A stretch of 64,000 nucleotides of DNA from Blastomonas sp. CACIA14H2 (GCA_000503195.1 AYSC01000012.1:35299-99298); one strand, 5' to 3'; positions 32,373 through 43,759 are shown, counted from the first letter of the stretch. The notes: generated by a model not told the origin, from the sequence alone. Program-made: numbers and translations.

Positions 32373-33494
32373 TCAGGCGAGCACGCGCCCGCCGCCGCCG
32401 CCCTGGCGCGTGGTCCGCTCGATGCCCATCAGCAGGCCGATGCAGATCATGATCGTCATCATCGACGATCCGCCATAGCTCAGGAACGGCAGCGGGATGC
32501 CGACCACCGGCGCGAGGCCCATCACCATCAGCATGTTGATGGCGATGTAGAAGAAGATCACCATGGTGAGCCCGCCGCCCGCCAGCTTGCCGAAGCGGCT
32601 GGGGGCATTGAGCGAAACCGCAGTCGACCAGCGCAGCAGCAGCGCGAACATCGCGATCACGAACAGCCCGCCGATCAGCCCCCATTCCTCCGCCATGGTG
32701 GCGAAGACGAAATCGGTATGGCCCTCGGGCAGGTAATCGAGATGGCTCTGCGATCCCTGCAGATAGCCCTTGCCGCCGATCCCGCCCGATCCGATCGCGA
32801 TCTTCGACTGGCTGATATGATAACCGGTGCCGAGCGGATCGCTCTCGGGATCGAGAAAGATGAGCACGCGGTTCTGCTGATATTCCTTGAGCAGGAAGAA
32901 GAAGGCGAAGGGCACGAACGCCGCGCCCGCCAGGCCTGCGCCAATGAACAGCCGGAGCGGCACCCCGGCGAGGAACATCACCGTGACCCCGCCGGTCATG
33001 ATGGCGATCGAGGTGCCGAGATCGGGCTGCGTCATCACCAGGAACCAGGGCACGCCGATCAGCACCAGCGGCGGCCAGATCGCCGACCAGCTGCGCGCCT
33101 GGCCGATGGGCAGCATCTCGTAGAAGCGGGCAATCGCGAGCACCACCAGCGGTTTCATGAACTCGGATGGCTGCAGGCGGATGAAGCCGAGCTCGATCCA
33201 GCGCTGGCTGCCGCCCTTCACGGCGCCGGCGAGCTCGACCAGCAACAACAGCACCGCGAACAGCGCATAGGCGGGGAAGGTACCCCATTTGACGAAATTC
33301 TCGCTGAACAGCCGGATCACCAGCGCCATCGCGAGGAACACCACGAAGCGCAGCGCATGGATGCCCGCCCAGGGCGAGACGCTGCCCCCGGCGGCCGAAT
33401 AGAGCACGATCACGCCGAACCCGGCGATGGCGACAGTGATGAAGATGATCTGCCAGGGCAGCTCCGCCACCGGGCGGGGGACGAAGGCCAGCAT
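32373..33494 (-). CDS. rodA: Rod-shape SEDS glycosyltransferase
   Basis: 373 aa, about ten membrane helices. SEDS hallmarks are GSQRWIELGFIRLQPSEFMK, the loop VMTQPDLGTSIAI, and the C-terminal GLAPVVGIPLPFLSYGGSS. RodA polymerises lipid II glycan strands along the lateral wall with PBP2. The ATG overlaps the mrdA stop by one base (TGATG), so the pair is translationally coupled. It is the last gene of the mre-mrd operon. Confidence 0.96.
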   Translation of the reverse strand: MLAFVPRPVAELPWQIIFITVAIAGFGVIVLYSAAGGSVSPWAGIHALRFVVFLAMALVIRLFSENFVKWGTFPAYALFAVLLLLVELAGAVKGGSQRWIELGFIRLQPSEFMKPLVVLAIARFYEMLPIGQARSWSAIWPPLVLIGVPWFLVMTQPDLGTSIAIMTGGVTVMFLAGVPLRLFIGAGLAGAAFVPFAFFFLLKEYQQNRVLIFLDPESDPLGTGYHISQSKIAIGSGGIGGKGYLQGSQSHLDYLPEGHTDFVFATMAEEWGLIGGLFVIAMFALLLRWSTAVSLNAPSRFGKLAGGGLTMVIFFYIAINMLMVMGLAPVVGIPLPFLSYGGSSMMTIMICIGLLMGIERTTRQGGGGGRVLA

Positions 33495-35413
33495 CAGTCG
33501 GCGGCCTCTTCGGTCGGCGGTTCGGGCAACCGGCCTTCGGCGCGCGCGCGGAACAGGTCGAATTCCGCCGCCATGCGCTGCTGGATGTTGCCGCCCCAGC
33601 CGGCCTCCATCGCGAGCAGGCTGTCCATCGCCTTTTGCGGATCGAACATATAGGTCATGAAATCCTTGGCGACCGGTGCGGCGGCGCGCGATCCGCCCAG
33701 GCCATGCTCGATCACGACGGCGGCGGCATAGAGCGGCTGCTCGACCGGCGCGAAGCAGACGAACAGGCCGTGGTCGCGATATTTCCACGGCACGCCCGCG
33801 CCGCCGCGGCTGCCCGAGCCGAGCCCGCGCACCTGCGCGGTGCCGGTCTTGCCCGCCATCGCGATGCCCTCCAGCGGCAGCTTGGAGCGCGCCGCCGTCC
33901 CCTGGCTCACCACCTGCGCCATGCCCTGCTGCGCAATCGCCAGGTGCTCGGGCGGATAGGGCAGGGTGGGGGCGGTCCTGGTGTTGGGAATGAGATGCGG
34001 ATAGAGCTTTCGCCCCGAGGCGAGCCGTGCGACCATCACCGCGAGCTGGAGCGGGTTCACGATGACATAGCCCTGGCCGATGACCGCATTGAGCGAATCC
34101 GACGCGGTCCATTCCTGCTTGAACTTGCGCATCTTCCATTCGCTGTCGGGAATGGTGCCATAGCGCTGGTTGAGGCCGGCGAGGTTGAAATCCTCGCCCA
34201 GGCCCATTTCGCGCGCGACCATCGCGATCTTGTCATAGCCTAGGCGGTGCGCCTGCGCGTAGAAATAGGTGTTGCAGCTCTTCTCGATCGCGCGAACCAT
34301 GTTCACCGGGCCGTGACGCCCGAGGCACTGGTAGAAACGATTGCCCAGCCGATAGCCGCCGGGGCAGTTGACCGTCTCTTCGGGATCGACGCCGTGCTGG
34401 AGGCAGGCGACCGCGGCCATGGGCTTGAGCGTCGATCCGGGCGGATAGAGCCCGCGTGTCGCCTTGTTGAGCAAGGGCACGCGCTCGTCCTGCGACAGCA
34501 TCGAATATTCGAGCCGCCCGATACCGTCGGAAAAGCTGTTGGGGTCGAAACAGGGCATCGAGGAAAAGGCGAGAATGCCGCCGGTCTGGCAATCGATCAC
34601 CACCGCGGCACCCGATTCGCGGCCCATGCGTCGCGCGACGAATTCCTGCAACCCGCCGTCGATAGTCAGCTTGAGCGGCTTGCCGGGGACATCCTCCTGC
34701 ACGCCCAGTTCGCGGACGATCTTGCCGCGCGCGGTGACCTCGACCTTGCGCGCGCCCGGCTTGCCCTGAAGCTGCGGCTCGAAATATTTCTCCAGCCCGT
34801 CCTTGCCGATCTTGAAGCCCGGGGTGATCAGCAGCGGGTTCTTGTTTTCCTCATACTCCTCGGCATTGGCGATGCCGACATAACCGAGCAAATGGCCGAC
34901 CGCCGCCCCGGTGGGATATTGGCGCGAAAAGCCGCGCTGCGGCGCGACGCCGGGCAGGTCGGGCAGGCGGACCGAGAGCGCGGCGAAATCCTCGTAGCTC
35001 AGGCCTGCCGCGACCGGCACCGGCTGGAGCCCGCGCGCGTCCTTCATCGCCGCGCGCAGATCGTCGACCTTGTCGGGGGTCATCTTCAGGATGGAGCTCA
35101 GCTGGTCGATCGTTCCGTCGACATCGCGCACCCGCTGCGGGATGAGGTCGACGCGGAAATCGGCCTTGTTGTTGGCGAGCGGCTTGCCATGCCGGTCGAT
35201 GATCCAGCCCCGGCGCGGCGGAATGAGCGTCAGGTTGACCCGGTTGCTCTCCGACAGCATCTTGTAGCGCTCGTTCTCGACGATCGAGATATAGGCCATG
35301 CGCCCCGCGAGGATCGCTCCGACCAGCCCCTGCGCCCCGCCGATCAGCATGGTGCGGCGGTTGAACGTGATGTTGAGCGAGTTGCGGGTGATCAGCTTGC
35401 CCGGACGTATCAT
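33494..35413 (-). CDS. mrdA: Penicillin-binding protein 2 (elongasome transpeptidase)
   Basis: 639 aa from ATG 35413, with GAGGGG upstream. One N-terminal membrane anchor precedes the PBP dimerisation domain and the transpeptidase domain with SxxK (GSTLKP, active Ser about residue 327), SxN (SCNTYF) and KTG (AGKTGTAQ). The Asp-rich linker and QYPTGAAVGHLLGY region match class-B PBP2. It cross-links peptidoglycan during rod elongation, with RodA. A Pro/Glu tail follows the catalytic domain. Confidence 0.95.
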   Translation of the reverse strand: MIRPGKLITRNSLNITFNRRTMLIGGAQGLVGAILAGRMAYISIVENERYKMLSESNRVNLTLIPPRRGWIIDRHGKPLANNKADFRVDLIPQRVRDVDGTIDQLSSILKMTPDKVDDLRAAMKDARGLQPVPVAAGLSYEDFAALSVRLPDLPGVAPQRGFSRQYPTGAAVGHLLGYVGIANAEEYEENKNPLLITPGFKIGKDGLEKYFEPQLQGKPGARKVEVTARGKIVRELGVQEDVPGKPLKLTIDGGLQEFVARRMGRESGAAVVIDCQTGGILAFSSMPCFDPNSFSDGIGRLEYSMLSQDERVPLLNKATRGLYPPGSTLKPMAAVACLQHGVDPEETVNCPGGYRLGNRFYQCLGRHGPVNMVRAIEKSCNTYFYAQAHRLGYDKIAMVAREMGLGEDFNLAGLNQRYGTIPDSEWKMRKFKQEWTASDSLNAVIGQGYVIVNPLQLAVMVARLASGRKLYPHLIPNTRTAPTLPYPPEHLAIAQQGMAQVVSQGTAARSKLPLEGIAMAGKTGTAQVRGLGSGSRGGAGVPWKYRDHGLFVCFAPVEQPLYAAAVVIEHGLGGSRAAAPVAKDFMTYMFDPQKAMDSLLAMEAGWGGNIQQRMAAEFDLFRARAEGRLPEPPTEEAAD

Positions 35414-35426
35414 CGCCAGCCGCCCC

Positions 35427-35942
35427 TCAGCGCTTGAGACGGATATGGTCGAGCCGCGCGACAAGGCGCAGCACCAGCGGATAGGTGAAGATCGCCAGGA
35501 TCATCTGCGGATAGAGCACCGAAAGGCGCGTGTCGCTGACAAGGAAATTGTTGATCGCGAGGCCTCCTGCGAGCCCGAATATAAGGCACAGCGCGGCGAT
35601 GAACCAGTCCTGCCAGTAATTGCGCCAGATATAGCGCTGCTCTATCAGGTCGAGCGCGATGAGGATGATCGACCACAGCAGTACCGCGCTGCCCACCGGC
35701 TGGCCGCTCAGGATATCGTCGAACATGCCGAACGGCACGCCCGCCCAGACCGGCCAGATGCCGGGGCGCAGCAATTGCCAGCAGATCAGCACGACCAGCC
35801 CGAAAGGCGGCAGCACCGGCGCGGAGGCGACGATCGGGAGCAACGGGGTCATCGATCCGATCAGCACCGATGCGATCGGCACGCCGGCCTTGCGAAAGGT
35901 GGAAGGCTCACGGTTCAGCCGGGCGCGATAGGGCGCGTTCAT
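35427..35942 (-). CDS. mreD: Rod-shape protein MreD
   Basis: 171 aa with about five hydrophobic helices. The signature WAGVPFGMFDDILSGQPVGSA matches the MreD family loop. It is an inner-membrane partner of MreC in the elongasome. The start overlaps the mreC stop by 4 bp (ATGA). Confidence 0.93.
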   Translation of the reverse strand: MNAPYRARLNREPSTFRKAGVPIASVLIGSMTPLLPIVASAPVLPPFGLVVLICWQLLRPGIWPVWAGVPFGMFDDILSGQPVGSAVLLWSIILIALDLIEQRYIWRNYWQDWFIAALCLIFGLAGGLAINNFLVSDTRLSVLYPQMILAIFTYPLVLRLVARLDHIRLKR

Positions 35943-36961
35943 GGCCGGCCCTGACCTGGCGCCTGGGCTGGCGAAGTAGCAGGAGCCGGGGCGGGCGCGG
36001 GGGTCGGCCCGGTCTGCGCTGCGGGCTTCTTCACGGGCTCGCCCGTGCGCGGTGCGGAGGCCGGCGCGGCGGTTTCGCTATTGGCGGGCGGCAGACCGCT
36101 CGCTTCGGGATCGACCAGTTCGGGCTCGTAGATTTCCTGCACGATGACGAAATCGGTGCCGGCAGGATTGGCGAGCAGCTTGCCGATCGCGCCGTCGCCG
36201 GTCAGCTTCTCGATGATCGCGACGGGTACATTGGGCGGATAGATGCCGCCATTGCCCGATGTGACCATGACGTCGCCGACCTTGAACGGATTGATGCCGA
36301 TATCGATCAGCTTGATATCCACCCGGCCATCGCCGCGGCCTTGCGAAAAGGCGACAATGCCATCGCGCGCGCGGCGGACGGGCACAACATTTTCGGCATC
36401 GCTGAGCAGCAGCACGCGCGAGGTGTTGGGCCCGGTCTCGAGCACGCGGCCGATCAGCCCGCGCTGCGCGCGCACCGGCTGTCCCCGCTGGACGCCCTGG
36501 CGCGATCCGACATCGAGCGTGGCGAAGCGGCGGCTGCTCGAGGCGCTCGAGTTGATCAGTCGCGCGGTGGCGACGGGGCGGCCTTCCTGCTTGATCAGCC
36601 CGAGCAGGCGGCGGAGTTCACGGTTTTCCTGCTTGAGCGCGCGCGCCTCGATCAGGCGGATGCGGTTGCGCTCGACCTCGCGCTGAAGCTCGGCATTCTT
36701 GGACCCCGCGTTGAAATAGGCGGCGACCTCGCGCCAGCCGTCCTGCACGCCGACGCGCATGCCGGTGAACAGCCGGGCCGGCGGCGCGCCGATCTCGGCC
36801 GCGACCGAGCGGACGGCGGAAAAGGCAGCCGGATCGAAGCGCGACAGCGCGAGCAGGAGTAGCCCGGCAAATGCTCCCGTGAAGGCGAGCAAATAGCCGG
36901 TGAAAATCTGCAGCTGCGCCTTGCGGGAGAACCCGGGGCGCCGTTTGCGGGGCGGCGCCAT
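35939..36961 (-). CDS. mreC: Rod-shape protein MreC
   Basis: 340 aa. A short basic cytoplasmic tail, one transmembrane helix (about 19-40), a coiled coil (about 85-120, KNAELQREVERNRIRLIEAR) and the paired beta-domains containing GRVLETGPNTSRVLLLSD and VMVTSGNGGIYPPNVPVA. The last 55 residues are Pro/Ala-rich, longer than in E. coli MreC, as is common in alphaproteobacteria. It activates PBP2 in the periplasm. It starts 14 bp after mreB. Confidence 0.95.
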   Translation of the reverse strand: MAPPRKRRPGFSRKAQLQIFTGYLLAFTGAFAGLLLLALSRFDPAAFSAVRSVAAEIGAPPARLFTGMRVGVQDGWREVAAYFNAGSKNAELQREVERNRIRLIEARALKQENRELRRLLGLIKQEGRPVATARLINSSASSSRRFATLDVGSRQGVQRGQPVRAQRGLIGRVLETGPNTSRVLLLSDAENVVPVRRARDGIVAFSQGRGDGRVDIKLIDIGINPFKVGDVMVTSGNGGIYPPNVPVAIIEKLTGDGAIGKLLANPAGTDFVIVQEIYEPELVDPEASGLPPANSETAAPASAPRTGEPVKKPAAQTGPTPAPAPAPATSPAQAPGQGRP

Positions 36962-36975
36962 GCTTCAGTCGCCGG

Positions 36976-38034
<1,059 letters not shown>

Positions 38035-38179
38035 CTAGATGGAGGGAGCGGCTGACGGACCGGGATGTGTGCAGATATCCGGGGCGGAGGCTAACCCGTG
38101 CGCCCGGCCAGACCAAGGCAGAAAAATGCTGGGAACTCGGGAGTCGCGTCCAAGCCGCGCTTGGGCTAGAGGCGTGTCC

Positions 38180-39985
38180 ATGTCAATACGAAGGCTGCCA
38201 AACGCCCTGATAAACCGGATCGCAGCAGGCGAAGTGGTGGAAAGACCGGCCAGTGCGTTGAAGGAGCTGGTCGAGAACGCGATCGACGCCGGTGCGGACC
38301 GTATCAGCATTGCGCTGACCGATGGCGGGCTGGCCGGAATCGAGGTCATCGACAACGGCTGCGGCATGGCGGCGGACGAGATCGCGCTGGCGCTCGAGCG
38401 GCACGCGACCTCGAAACTGCCCGACGATGCGATCGAGCTTGTGACCACCATGGGGTTCCGCGGCGAGGCGCTGCCGAGCATCGCCAGCGTCGCGCGCCTC
38501 TCGATCGCAAGCCGCACCGCGACCGGCGATGGCTGGCGGCGTGTGGTCGATCATGGCGACGTGGTGGAGAATGGCCCCGCCTCATTGCCGCCGGGCACGC
38601 GCATCCGGGTCGACAGCCTGTTCGCGCGGGTGCCGGCGCGTCGCAAGTTCCTGCGTTCGCCGCGCAGCGAATATGCCGCGTGCAGCGATGTGGTGAAGCG
38701 GCTGGCGATGGCACGACCCGATATCGCCTTCACGCTCGAATCGGACGGACGGCGGGTGTTCTCGGTCCAGCCCGGCGAGGCCCGCCTGACCCGCATCGCG
38801 TCGCTCACCGCGCGGACGCTGGCTGACAATGCGGTGCTGCTCGATTTCGAGCGCGAAGGCGTGCGGCTCACCGGCGTCGCGGGACTGCCGACCTATAATC
38901 GCGGGGTGGCCGATCACCAGTTCCTGTTCGTCAACGCGCGGCCCGTGCGCGACCGGCTGCTCATCGGCGCGGTGCGCGCCGCCTATGCCGAGATGCTCGC
39001 GCGCGATCGGCACCCGGTGGTGGCGCTGTTCCTCGACGTTCCGCCGCAGGAGGTCGATGTCAACGTCCATCCGGCGAAGACCGAGGTGCGCTTTCGCGAT
39101 GCGGCGATGGTGCGCGGGATGATCGTGTCGGGGCTGAGGCGCGCGCTCGACGAGGGCGGATTCCGTGCGGTGCAGCGCCCCGCCGAAGGCGCTCTGGCGC
39201 GCTGGCAGAGCGAGCCGGTCGCGCCGTCGCCGCTGCGCGATCCGGACATGTTCAGCGCGCCCGCGCCGCTCATGGCGACCGCGCCGCAGCAGGAGCCCAC
39301 TTGGCTTGCGGCAACGAGTGTCGCCGAGCGCAGCCAGCCGTTCATGGCCGCCGCCCCGATGGGCCGCGCCGAGCCGGCCGCGCAGCCGGTGCCGATGGCC
39401 GAGCGCTACCCGCTGGGCATCGCGCGCGGACAGATCGCGAAGACCTATATCGTCGCCGAGGCCGAAGACGGGCTGGTGATCGTCGACCAGCATGCCGCGC
39501 ACGAGCGGCTAGTGCTCGAACGGATGCGCAAGGCGGCGGACGGGGGCAGGGTCGCGGCGCAGGCGCTGCTGATCCCCGAAGTGGTCGAGATGGACGAGAC
39601 CGCGTGCGACCGGATCGAGGAACGCGCCGCCGAACTCGCCGAATTCGGTCTGGAGCTTGAGCGTTTCGGCCCCGGCGCGGTCCTCGTGCGCGCAACTCCG
39701 GCGATGCTGGGGGGCGGGGACGTGCACGCGCTGGTGCAGGACGTCGCCGATGAACTCGCGAGTTTCGATGCCGCGCTGTCGCTCAAGGAGCGGCTCGATC
39801 TCGTCGCCTCGACCATGGCGTGTCACGGATCGGTGCGCGCCGGGCGCGTGCTATCGGTCGCCGAGATGAACGCGCTGCTGCGCGAGATGGAGGTGACCCC
39901 GCATTCGGGCCAGTGCAACCATGGCCGCCCGACCTGGGTCAAGCTGGCGCATGGCGATATCGAACGGCTGTTCGGCCGGAAATAG
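38180..39985 (+). CDS. mutL: DNA mismatch repair protein MutL
   Basis: 601 aa. The N-terminal GHKL ATPase has ELVENAIDAGA, DNGCGM, GFRGEALPSIASV and NVHPAKTEVRF; a variable linker spans about 335-420. The C-terminal domain carries the endonuclease motif DQHAAHERLVLE and a GQCNHGRP metal motif, so this is the nicking MutL form (as in species lacking MutH). ATG 38180 (MSIRRLPNALINRIAAGEVV) is the canonical N-terminus. Confidence 0.97.
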   Translation: MSIRRLPNALINRIAAGEVVERPASALKELVENAIDAGADRISIALTDGGLAGIEVIDNGCGMAADEIALALERHATSKLPDDAIELVTTMGFRGEALPSIASVARLSIASRTATGDGWRRVVDHGDVVENGPASLPPGTRIRVDSLFARVPARRKFLRSPRSEYAACSDVVKRLAMARPDIAFTLESDGRRVFSVQPGEARLTRIASLTARTLADNAVLLDFEREGVRLTGVAGLPTYNRGVADHQFLFVNARPVRDRLLIGAVRAAYAEMLARDRHPVVALFLDVPPQEVDVNVHPAKTEVRFRDAAMVRGMIVSGLRRALDEGGFRAVQRPAEGALARWQSEPVAPSPLRDPDMFSAPAPLMATAPQQEPTWLAATSVAERSQPFMAAAPMGRAEPAAQPVPMAERYPLGIARGQIAKTYIVAEAEDGLVIVDQHAAHERLVLERMRKAADGGRVAAQALLIPEVVEMDETACDRIEERAAELAEFGLELERFGPGAVLVRATPAMLGGGDVHALVQDVADELASFDAALSLKERLDLVASTMACHGSVRAGRVLSVAEMNALLREMEVTPHSGQCNHGRPTWVKLAHGDIERLFGRK

Positions 39986-39987
39986 CC

Positions 39988-40326
39988 TCAGCGGCGACCG
40001 AATGGCGGCGGGCTGCCGCCCAGCTGCTCGACCATCTGGTTGAACTCGTTCAGCCGGATCACGCGTTCGAGCTGGAAGCCTGCACGGCCGCCCAGCGACC
40101 AGATCAGGTGCGCCTCGATCCGTCCGATCACCGGCAGGCGCACGGTAATGCGCTCGCCCTTGGCCAGCGGCATGTCGCCCTCGGTCATGAAGCCGTTGGC
40201 CGAGATGTTGACGATATGCGTCTTGATATCGCCCAGATGTCGATGCTCCGCGATCGTCGGATGACTGACGACATGACGCGCCGCCTGGCGTTTTTCGACG
40301 ACGGCTAGTTTCGCACCCCTGGACAT
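39988..40326 (-). CDS. Single-domain PilZ protein
   Basis: 112 aa. The PilZ core is present: RQAARH near the N-terminus as the c-di-GMP-binding arginine box, then NISANGFMTEGD corresponding to the D/NxSxxG motif, and strands IEAHLIWSLGGRAGFQLE. It probably binds cyclic di-GMP and acts on an unknown partner. ATG 40326 with TGGGA upstream is preferred; ATG 40347 adds seven residues. It ends 3 bp from the convergent mutL stop. Confidence 0.88.
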   Translation of the reverse strand: MSRGAKLAVVEKRQAARHVVSHPTIAEHRHLGDIKTHIVNISANGFMTEGDMPLAKGERITVRLPVIGRIEAHLIWSLGGRAGFQLERVIRLNEFNQMVEQLGGSPPPFGRR

Positions 40327-40424
40327 ATTTCCCACCCGTTGAAGCATGTTTGCTGAAGGTCACCTTCGAGCAAATTTACCAACAAAGTGTAAATGGTGCC
40401 ACCGGTTACTTGGGGCGTGGCATG

Positions 40425-41648
40425 TCAATCCTCGGCCAGCACAAGTCCATGCTTCTTCTGGCCCAGGCTCACCTTGTCGCCCGCCTTAACCATGAATTCG
40501 AAGGATTGGACCTTCTCGCCATTAACCCTGACGGCGCCTTCCTCGATCTTGCGCTTGGCTTCCTTGTTCGAGGCGGTGAAGCCCAGCGCCGTGTTCGCCT
40601 GGACAATCGACAGACCCTCGGCGGGCACGCGGATGCTCGGCAGATCGCCGCCCGCCTGGCCCTGCTCGAAGGTCGCGCGCGCGGTTTCGGCCGCCGCTTT
40701 CGCAGCCTCGGCACCGCGGCACATGGTCGTGGCGGCATCGGCGAGCACCTTCTTGGCCTCGTTGATCTCCGATCCCTGCAGCGCTTCGAGCCGCGCGATC
40801 TCGTCGAGCGGCAGGTCGGTGAACAGCCGCAGGAAGCGGCCGACATCGGCATCCTGGGTGTTGCGCCAGAACTGCCAGTAATCATAAGCGGGCAACGCAT
40901 CCTCGTTGAGCCAGACCGCGCCTTTCTCGGTCTTGCCCATCTTGCCGCCGTCCGCCAGCGTGATCAGCGGGGTGGTGACGCCATAGACTTCGGTGCCGTC
41001 GACGCGGCGCGCGAGCTCGATGCCGTTAACGATATTTCCCCATTGATCGGACCCACCCATCTGCAGCCGGCAACCGGCGCGGCGCGACAGTTCCAGGAAA
41101 TCATAGGCCTGGAGGATCATGTAATTGAACTCGAGAAAGCTCAGCGACTGCTCGCGGTCGAGCCGCAGCTTGACCGAGTCGAAGCTCAGCATCCGGTTGA
41201 TGGAGAAATGCTGGCCGATGTCGCGCAGGAACGGGATGTATTCGAGCTTGTCGAGCCATTCGGCATTGTCGACCATGATCGCGTCGGTGGGGCCGTCGCC
41301 AAAGGTCAGGAAGCGTTCGAACACGCGCTTGATCGACGCGACATTCGACGCGATCGTGTCGGTGGTCAGCAGCCGCCGTGCCTCGTCCTTGAAGCTGGGA
41401 TCGCCGATCTTGCCGGTGCCGCCGCCCATCACGACGATCGGCTTGTGCCCGGTCTGCTGCAGGCGGCGGAGCAGCATGATCTGCACCAGCGACCCGACAT
41501 GCAGCGACGGCGCGGTCGGATCGAAGCCGATATAGCCGGGCACGACCTGCTTCGTCGCCAGCGCGTCGAGCGCGGCCGCATCGGTCAGCTGGTGGATATA
41601 GCCGCGCGCGTCGAGCAGGCGGAGCAGATCGGAGGAATATTGGCTCAT
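40425..41648 (-). CDS. tyrS: Tyrosyl-tRNA synthetase
   Basis: 407 aa class-I synthetase. [16 protein letters not shown] contains the HIGH-equivalent [18 protein letters not shown] gives the tyrosine site, and KMGKT stands for KMSKS. A C-terminal S4 RNA-binding domain (about 345-400) follows. It charges tRNA-Tyr in the cytoplasm. Confidence 0.98.
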   Translation of the reverse strand: MSQYSSDLLRLLDARGYIHQLTDAAALDALATKQVVPGYIGFDPTAPSLHVGSLVQIMLLRRLQQTGHKPIVVMGGGTGKIGDPSFKDEARRLLTTDTIASNVASIKRVFERFLTFGDGPTDAIMVDNAEWLDKLEYIPFLRDIGQHFSINRMLSFDSVKLRLDREQSLSFLEFNYMILQAYDFLELSRRAGCRLQMGGSDQWGNIVNGIELARRVDGTEVYGVTTPLITLADGGKMGKTEKGAVWLNEDALPAYDYWQFWRNTQDADVGRFLRLFTDLPLDEIARLEALQGSEINEAKKVLADAATTMCRGAEAAKAAAETARATFEQGQAGGDLPSIRVPAEGLSIVQANTALGFTASNKEAKRKIEEGAVRVNGEKVQSFEFMVKAGDKVSLGQKKHGLVLAED

Positions 41649-41696
41649 GATGGCCGCGCGCTTAGCATCGATGGCGGCGCGGGAAAAGCGGGTCTG

Positions 41697-42674
41697 TCAC
41701 GCCTGCACAGGCTCGCAGCGCGCATCGTCGCACGGGATGATCTCGAACGTGCAATGCGAGAGCAGCGGCATCTCGCCGAGCAGCGCGCGATAATGCGCGG
41801 GCGGGCGCGGGTCATGCGTCGCGAGCGAGACGATCAGCGCGAGATGCCCGGTGCCGACCTGCCAGAGGTGCAGATCGACCACCCGGTTGTCGGCATCGCC
41901 TTCGATCCGCTCGCGGATCTGCTGCGCGATCGCCGGGTTCGCTTCCATGTCGAGCAGCACGCGCGACGACTGGCGCACCAGCCCCGCCGCCCACCACAGG
42001 ATGACGCCTGCACCGACGATCCCCATCGCCGGATCGAGCCAGGCCAGGCCCAGCCACAAGCCGCCGCCCAATGCGATCAGCGCCAGCACCGATGTCAGCG
42101 CATCGGTGAGAACATGCACATAGGCGGCGCGCAGATTGTGGTCATGATGATGGTCGTGATGCGCATGATCATGATCATGATGATCATCGTGGTGGGCATG
42201 ATCGTGATGGTGCTCGTGTCCGCCGAGCAGGAACGCGCTCGCCACATTGACCGCGAGGCCGATCACCGTGACGATGATCGCGGCGCGATAGTCGATTGCG
42301 ACGGGGGCGAGCAGCCGGTGCCCCGATTCCCAGATCATGAGCAGTGCGACGACGCCGAGCAGCAGCGCGCTGCTGAATCCGGTGAGCGATCCGACCTTGC
42401 CGGTGCCCATCGAGAAGCGCCGGTCGCCGGCACGGGTACGCGCGAAATGATAGGCAAAGCCCGCCAGGCCCAGCGCCGCGACATGGCTGCCCATGTGCCA
42501 GCCATCGGCGAGCAGCGCCATCGATCCGGTCCACCAGCCGCCCAGGATCTCGGCGACCATGGTGAGCGCGGTGAGTGCGACGACATACCAGGTGCGCCGC
42601 TCGCTCTCGCCGGCATGGGCACTGGCAAAGACGTGGTCGTGCGTCAGTTTCTCGAGCGCGGCATCGTGATGCAT
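41697..42674 (-). CDS. dmeF: CDF cation efflux protein, DmeF-like (Co/Ni)
   Basis: 325 aa, six predicted membrane helices. The opening ERRTWYVVALTALTMVAEI, SMALLADGWHMGSH with the metal-site HxxxD in helix 2, and LTDALTSVLALIAL in helix 5 are close to the DmeF subgroup. A His-rich cytoplasmic loop between helices 4 and 5 (GGHEHHHDHAHHDDHHDHDH) binds metals. The short C-terminal domain ends in CDDARCEPVQA. It exports divalent cobalt, nickel or zinc by proton antiport; the exact metal is inferred. Confidence 0.9.
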   Translation of the reverse strand: MHHDAALEKLTHDHVFASAHAGESERRTWYVVALTALTMVAEILGGWWTGSMALLADGWHMGSHVAALGLAGFAYHFARTRAGDRRFSMGTGKVGSLTGFSSALLLGVVALLMIWESGHRLLAPVAIDYRAAIIVTVIGLAVNVASAFLLGGHEHHHDHAHHDDHHDHDHAHHDHHHDHNLRAAYVHVLTDALTSVLALIALGGGLWLGLAWLDPAMGIVGAGVILWWAAGLVRQSSRVLLDMEANPAIAQQIRERIEGDADNRVVDLHLWQVGTGHLALIVSLATHDPRPPAHYRALLGEMPLLSHCTFEIIPCDDARCEPVQA

Positions 42675-42773
42675 GGCGACAGTTCCGCAGATGACAGGGG
42701 TTCGGCCGGATATCCTTTCCGGCTTGTCCCCTGAATCTGTCAGCAGCGGCCGCTCAGCGCAAGAGCGATGCGG

Positions 42774-43679
42774 TCAATCCTCGGCCAGTGCCTTGAGCAG
42801 CGCGCGTTCGAGCGGATCGAGCGCGCCGTCTGCCTCGACCATCGCCTGCAGCCAGCTATCCTCGTCCTCGCTGATCCCCTCGTCGGTCGCGGGAACGGGC
42901 GCAGCCTTTGCCGCGGCACCGGCAGGCTCGCCAATCGACTGGAACATCCGCCCGAAAAAGCTGCCGACCCCCGCCTTGGTATCGGCCATGAAGGCATGGA
43001 GGCGCAGCGCATCCTCGCGGCTGAGCGCGCGAAAGCGCTGATCGGCCATCAGGTGCAGCCGCATCGCCTGGACGAACAGCGTCTGCCATTCGGGCGCGTT
43101 CTGGCCGCCAAGCGTGGCGTCCTTGATGGCGAACAGCAGTTCGGCCTCCTCGCGGCTGATATGGGCCGGGGCCAGACCGCCGGTGGCATAGAGCACGCGC
43201 CGCAGCAGCCGCACCTCGGCGGTTCCGATGCAGCCCGGGATCAGCCCGCCGCCGCAGCGGGTCGGGCCTTCGCCCTGCAGCACTGCGCGGCGGATCTGCT
43301 CCAGTGCATAATGCTTGAGGCGCTCGGGCGCGTTCTCGGCCTTTTCGATCACCTTTACCAGCAGTTCGAGCTCGGCCAGCGTGTCGACCTTGCCGTCCTG
43401 GTCGATCGCCGCCATCAGCCAGTCGGCATTCTCGTCGCTGACATAGCCGCGCGGCTCGGCCTGCTCGACGACATAGACGGTGATCGCCTCGACGAAGAAA
43501 TCGACCCATTCGCTGCTCGGCGCACTGCTCGCGCGGTTGAGCTCGAACAGGATGGCCGCCTCGTTCGCGGTGATGCGGCCATCGGGCCATACCACGCGGC
43601 GCAGCGCAAGCGTTTCGTCCGGCCCGAGCGCGCGGCTCTGGGCGATCATCGCGGTTATATCGTCAAGCGGTTTGGTCAT
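42774..43679 (-). CDS. Hypothetical acidic helical protein
   Basis: 301 aa, cytoplasmic, acidic, and helical throughout. Two similar halves contain VWPDGRITANEAAILFELN and HISREEAELLFAIKDATLGG, each followed by W-x-x-(L/F)F-V-A-(I/M)-like segments, suggesting an internal duplication. The C-terminal VEADGALDPLERALLKAL echoes the same unit in shortened form. I do not recognise a named family. The pattern loosely recalls EF-hand or TerB-like helical repeats. Confidence 0.75.
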   Translation of the reverse strand: MTKPLDDITAMIAQSRALGPDETLALRRVVWPDGRITANEAAILFELNRASSAPSSEWVDFFVEAITVYVVEQAEPRGYVSDENADWLMAAIDQDGKVDTLAELELLVKVIEKAENAPERLKHYALEQIRRAVLQGEGPTRCGGGLIPGCIGTAEVRLLRRVLYATGGLAPAHISREEAELLFAIKDATLGGQNAPEWQTLFVQAMRLHLMADQRFRALSREDALRLHAFMADTKAGVGSFFGRMFQSIGEPAGAAAKAAPVPATDEGISEDEDSWLQAMVEADGALDPLERALLKALAED

Positions 43680-43759
43680 GGGTGCGCGCTGCCTGCTGCC
43701 AGTATCGGCGGACAGGCTTAACCGACAAGCCTTAAGACCCGGTAATCATCGCGCGCTTG

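Noticed and set aside
42130..42230. Short tandem CATGAT-like repeats in the dmeF gene
   Set aside because: They simply encode the His/Asp-rich metal-binding loop of the transporter and are not an independent repeat element.
40350..42734. A very long plus-strand open frame (about 794 codons) opposite tyrS and dmeF
   Set aside because: It is antisense to two unmistakable genes, and its translation is Arg/His/Gln-rich without motifs. High GC content leaves such frames open by chance.
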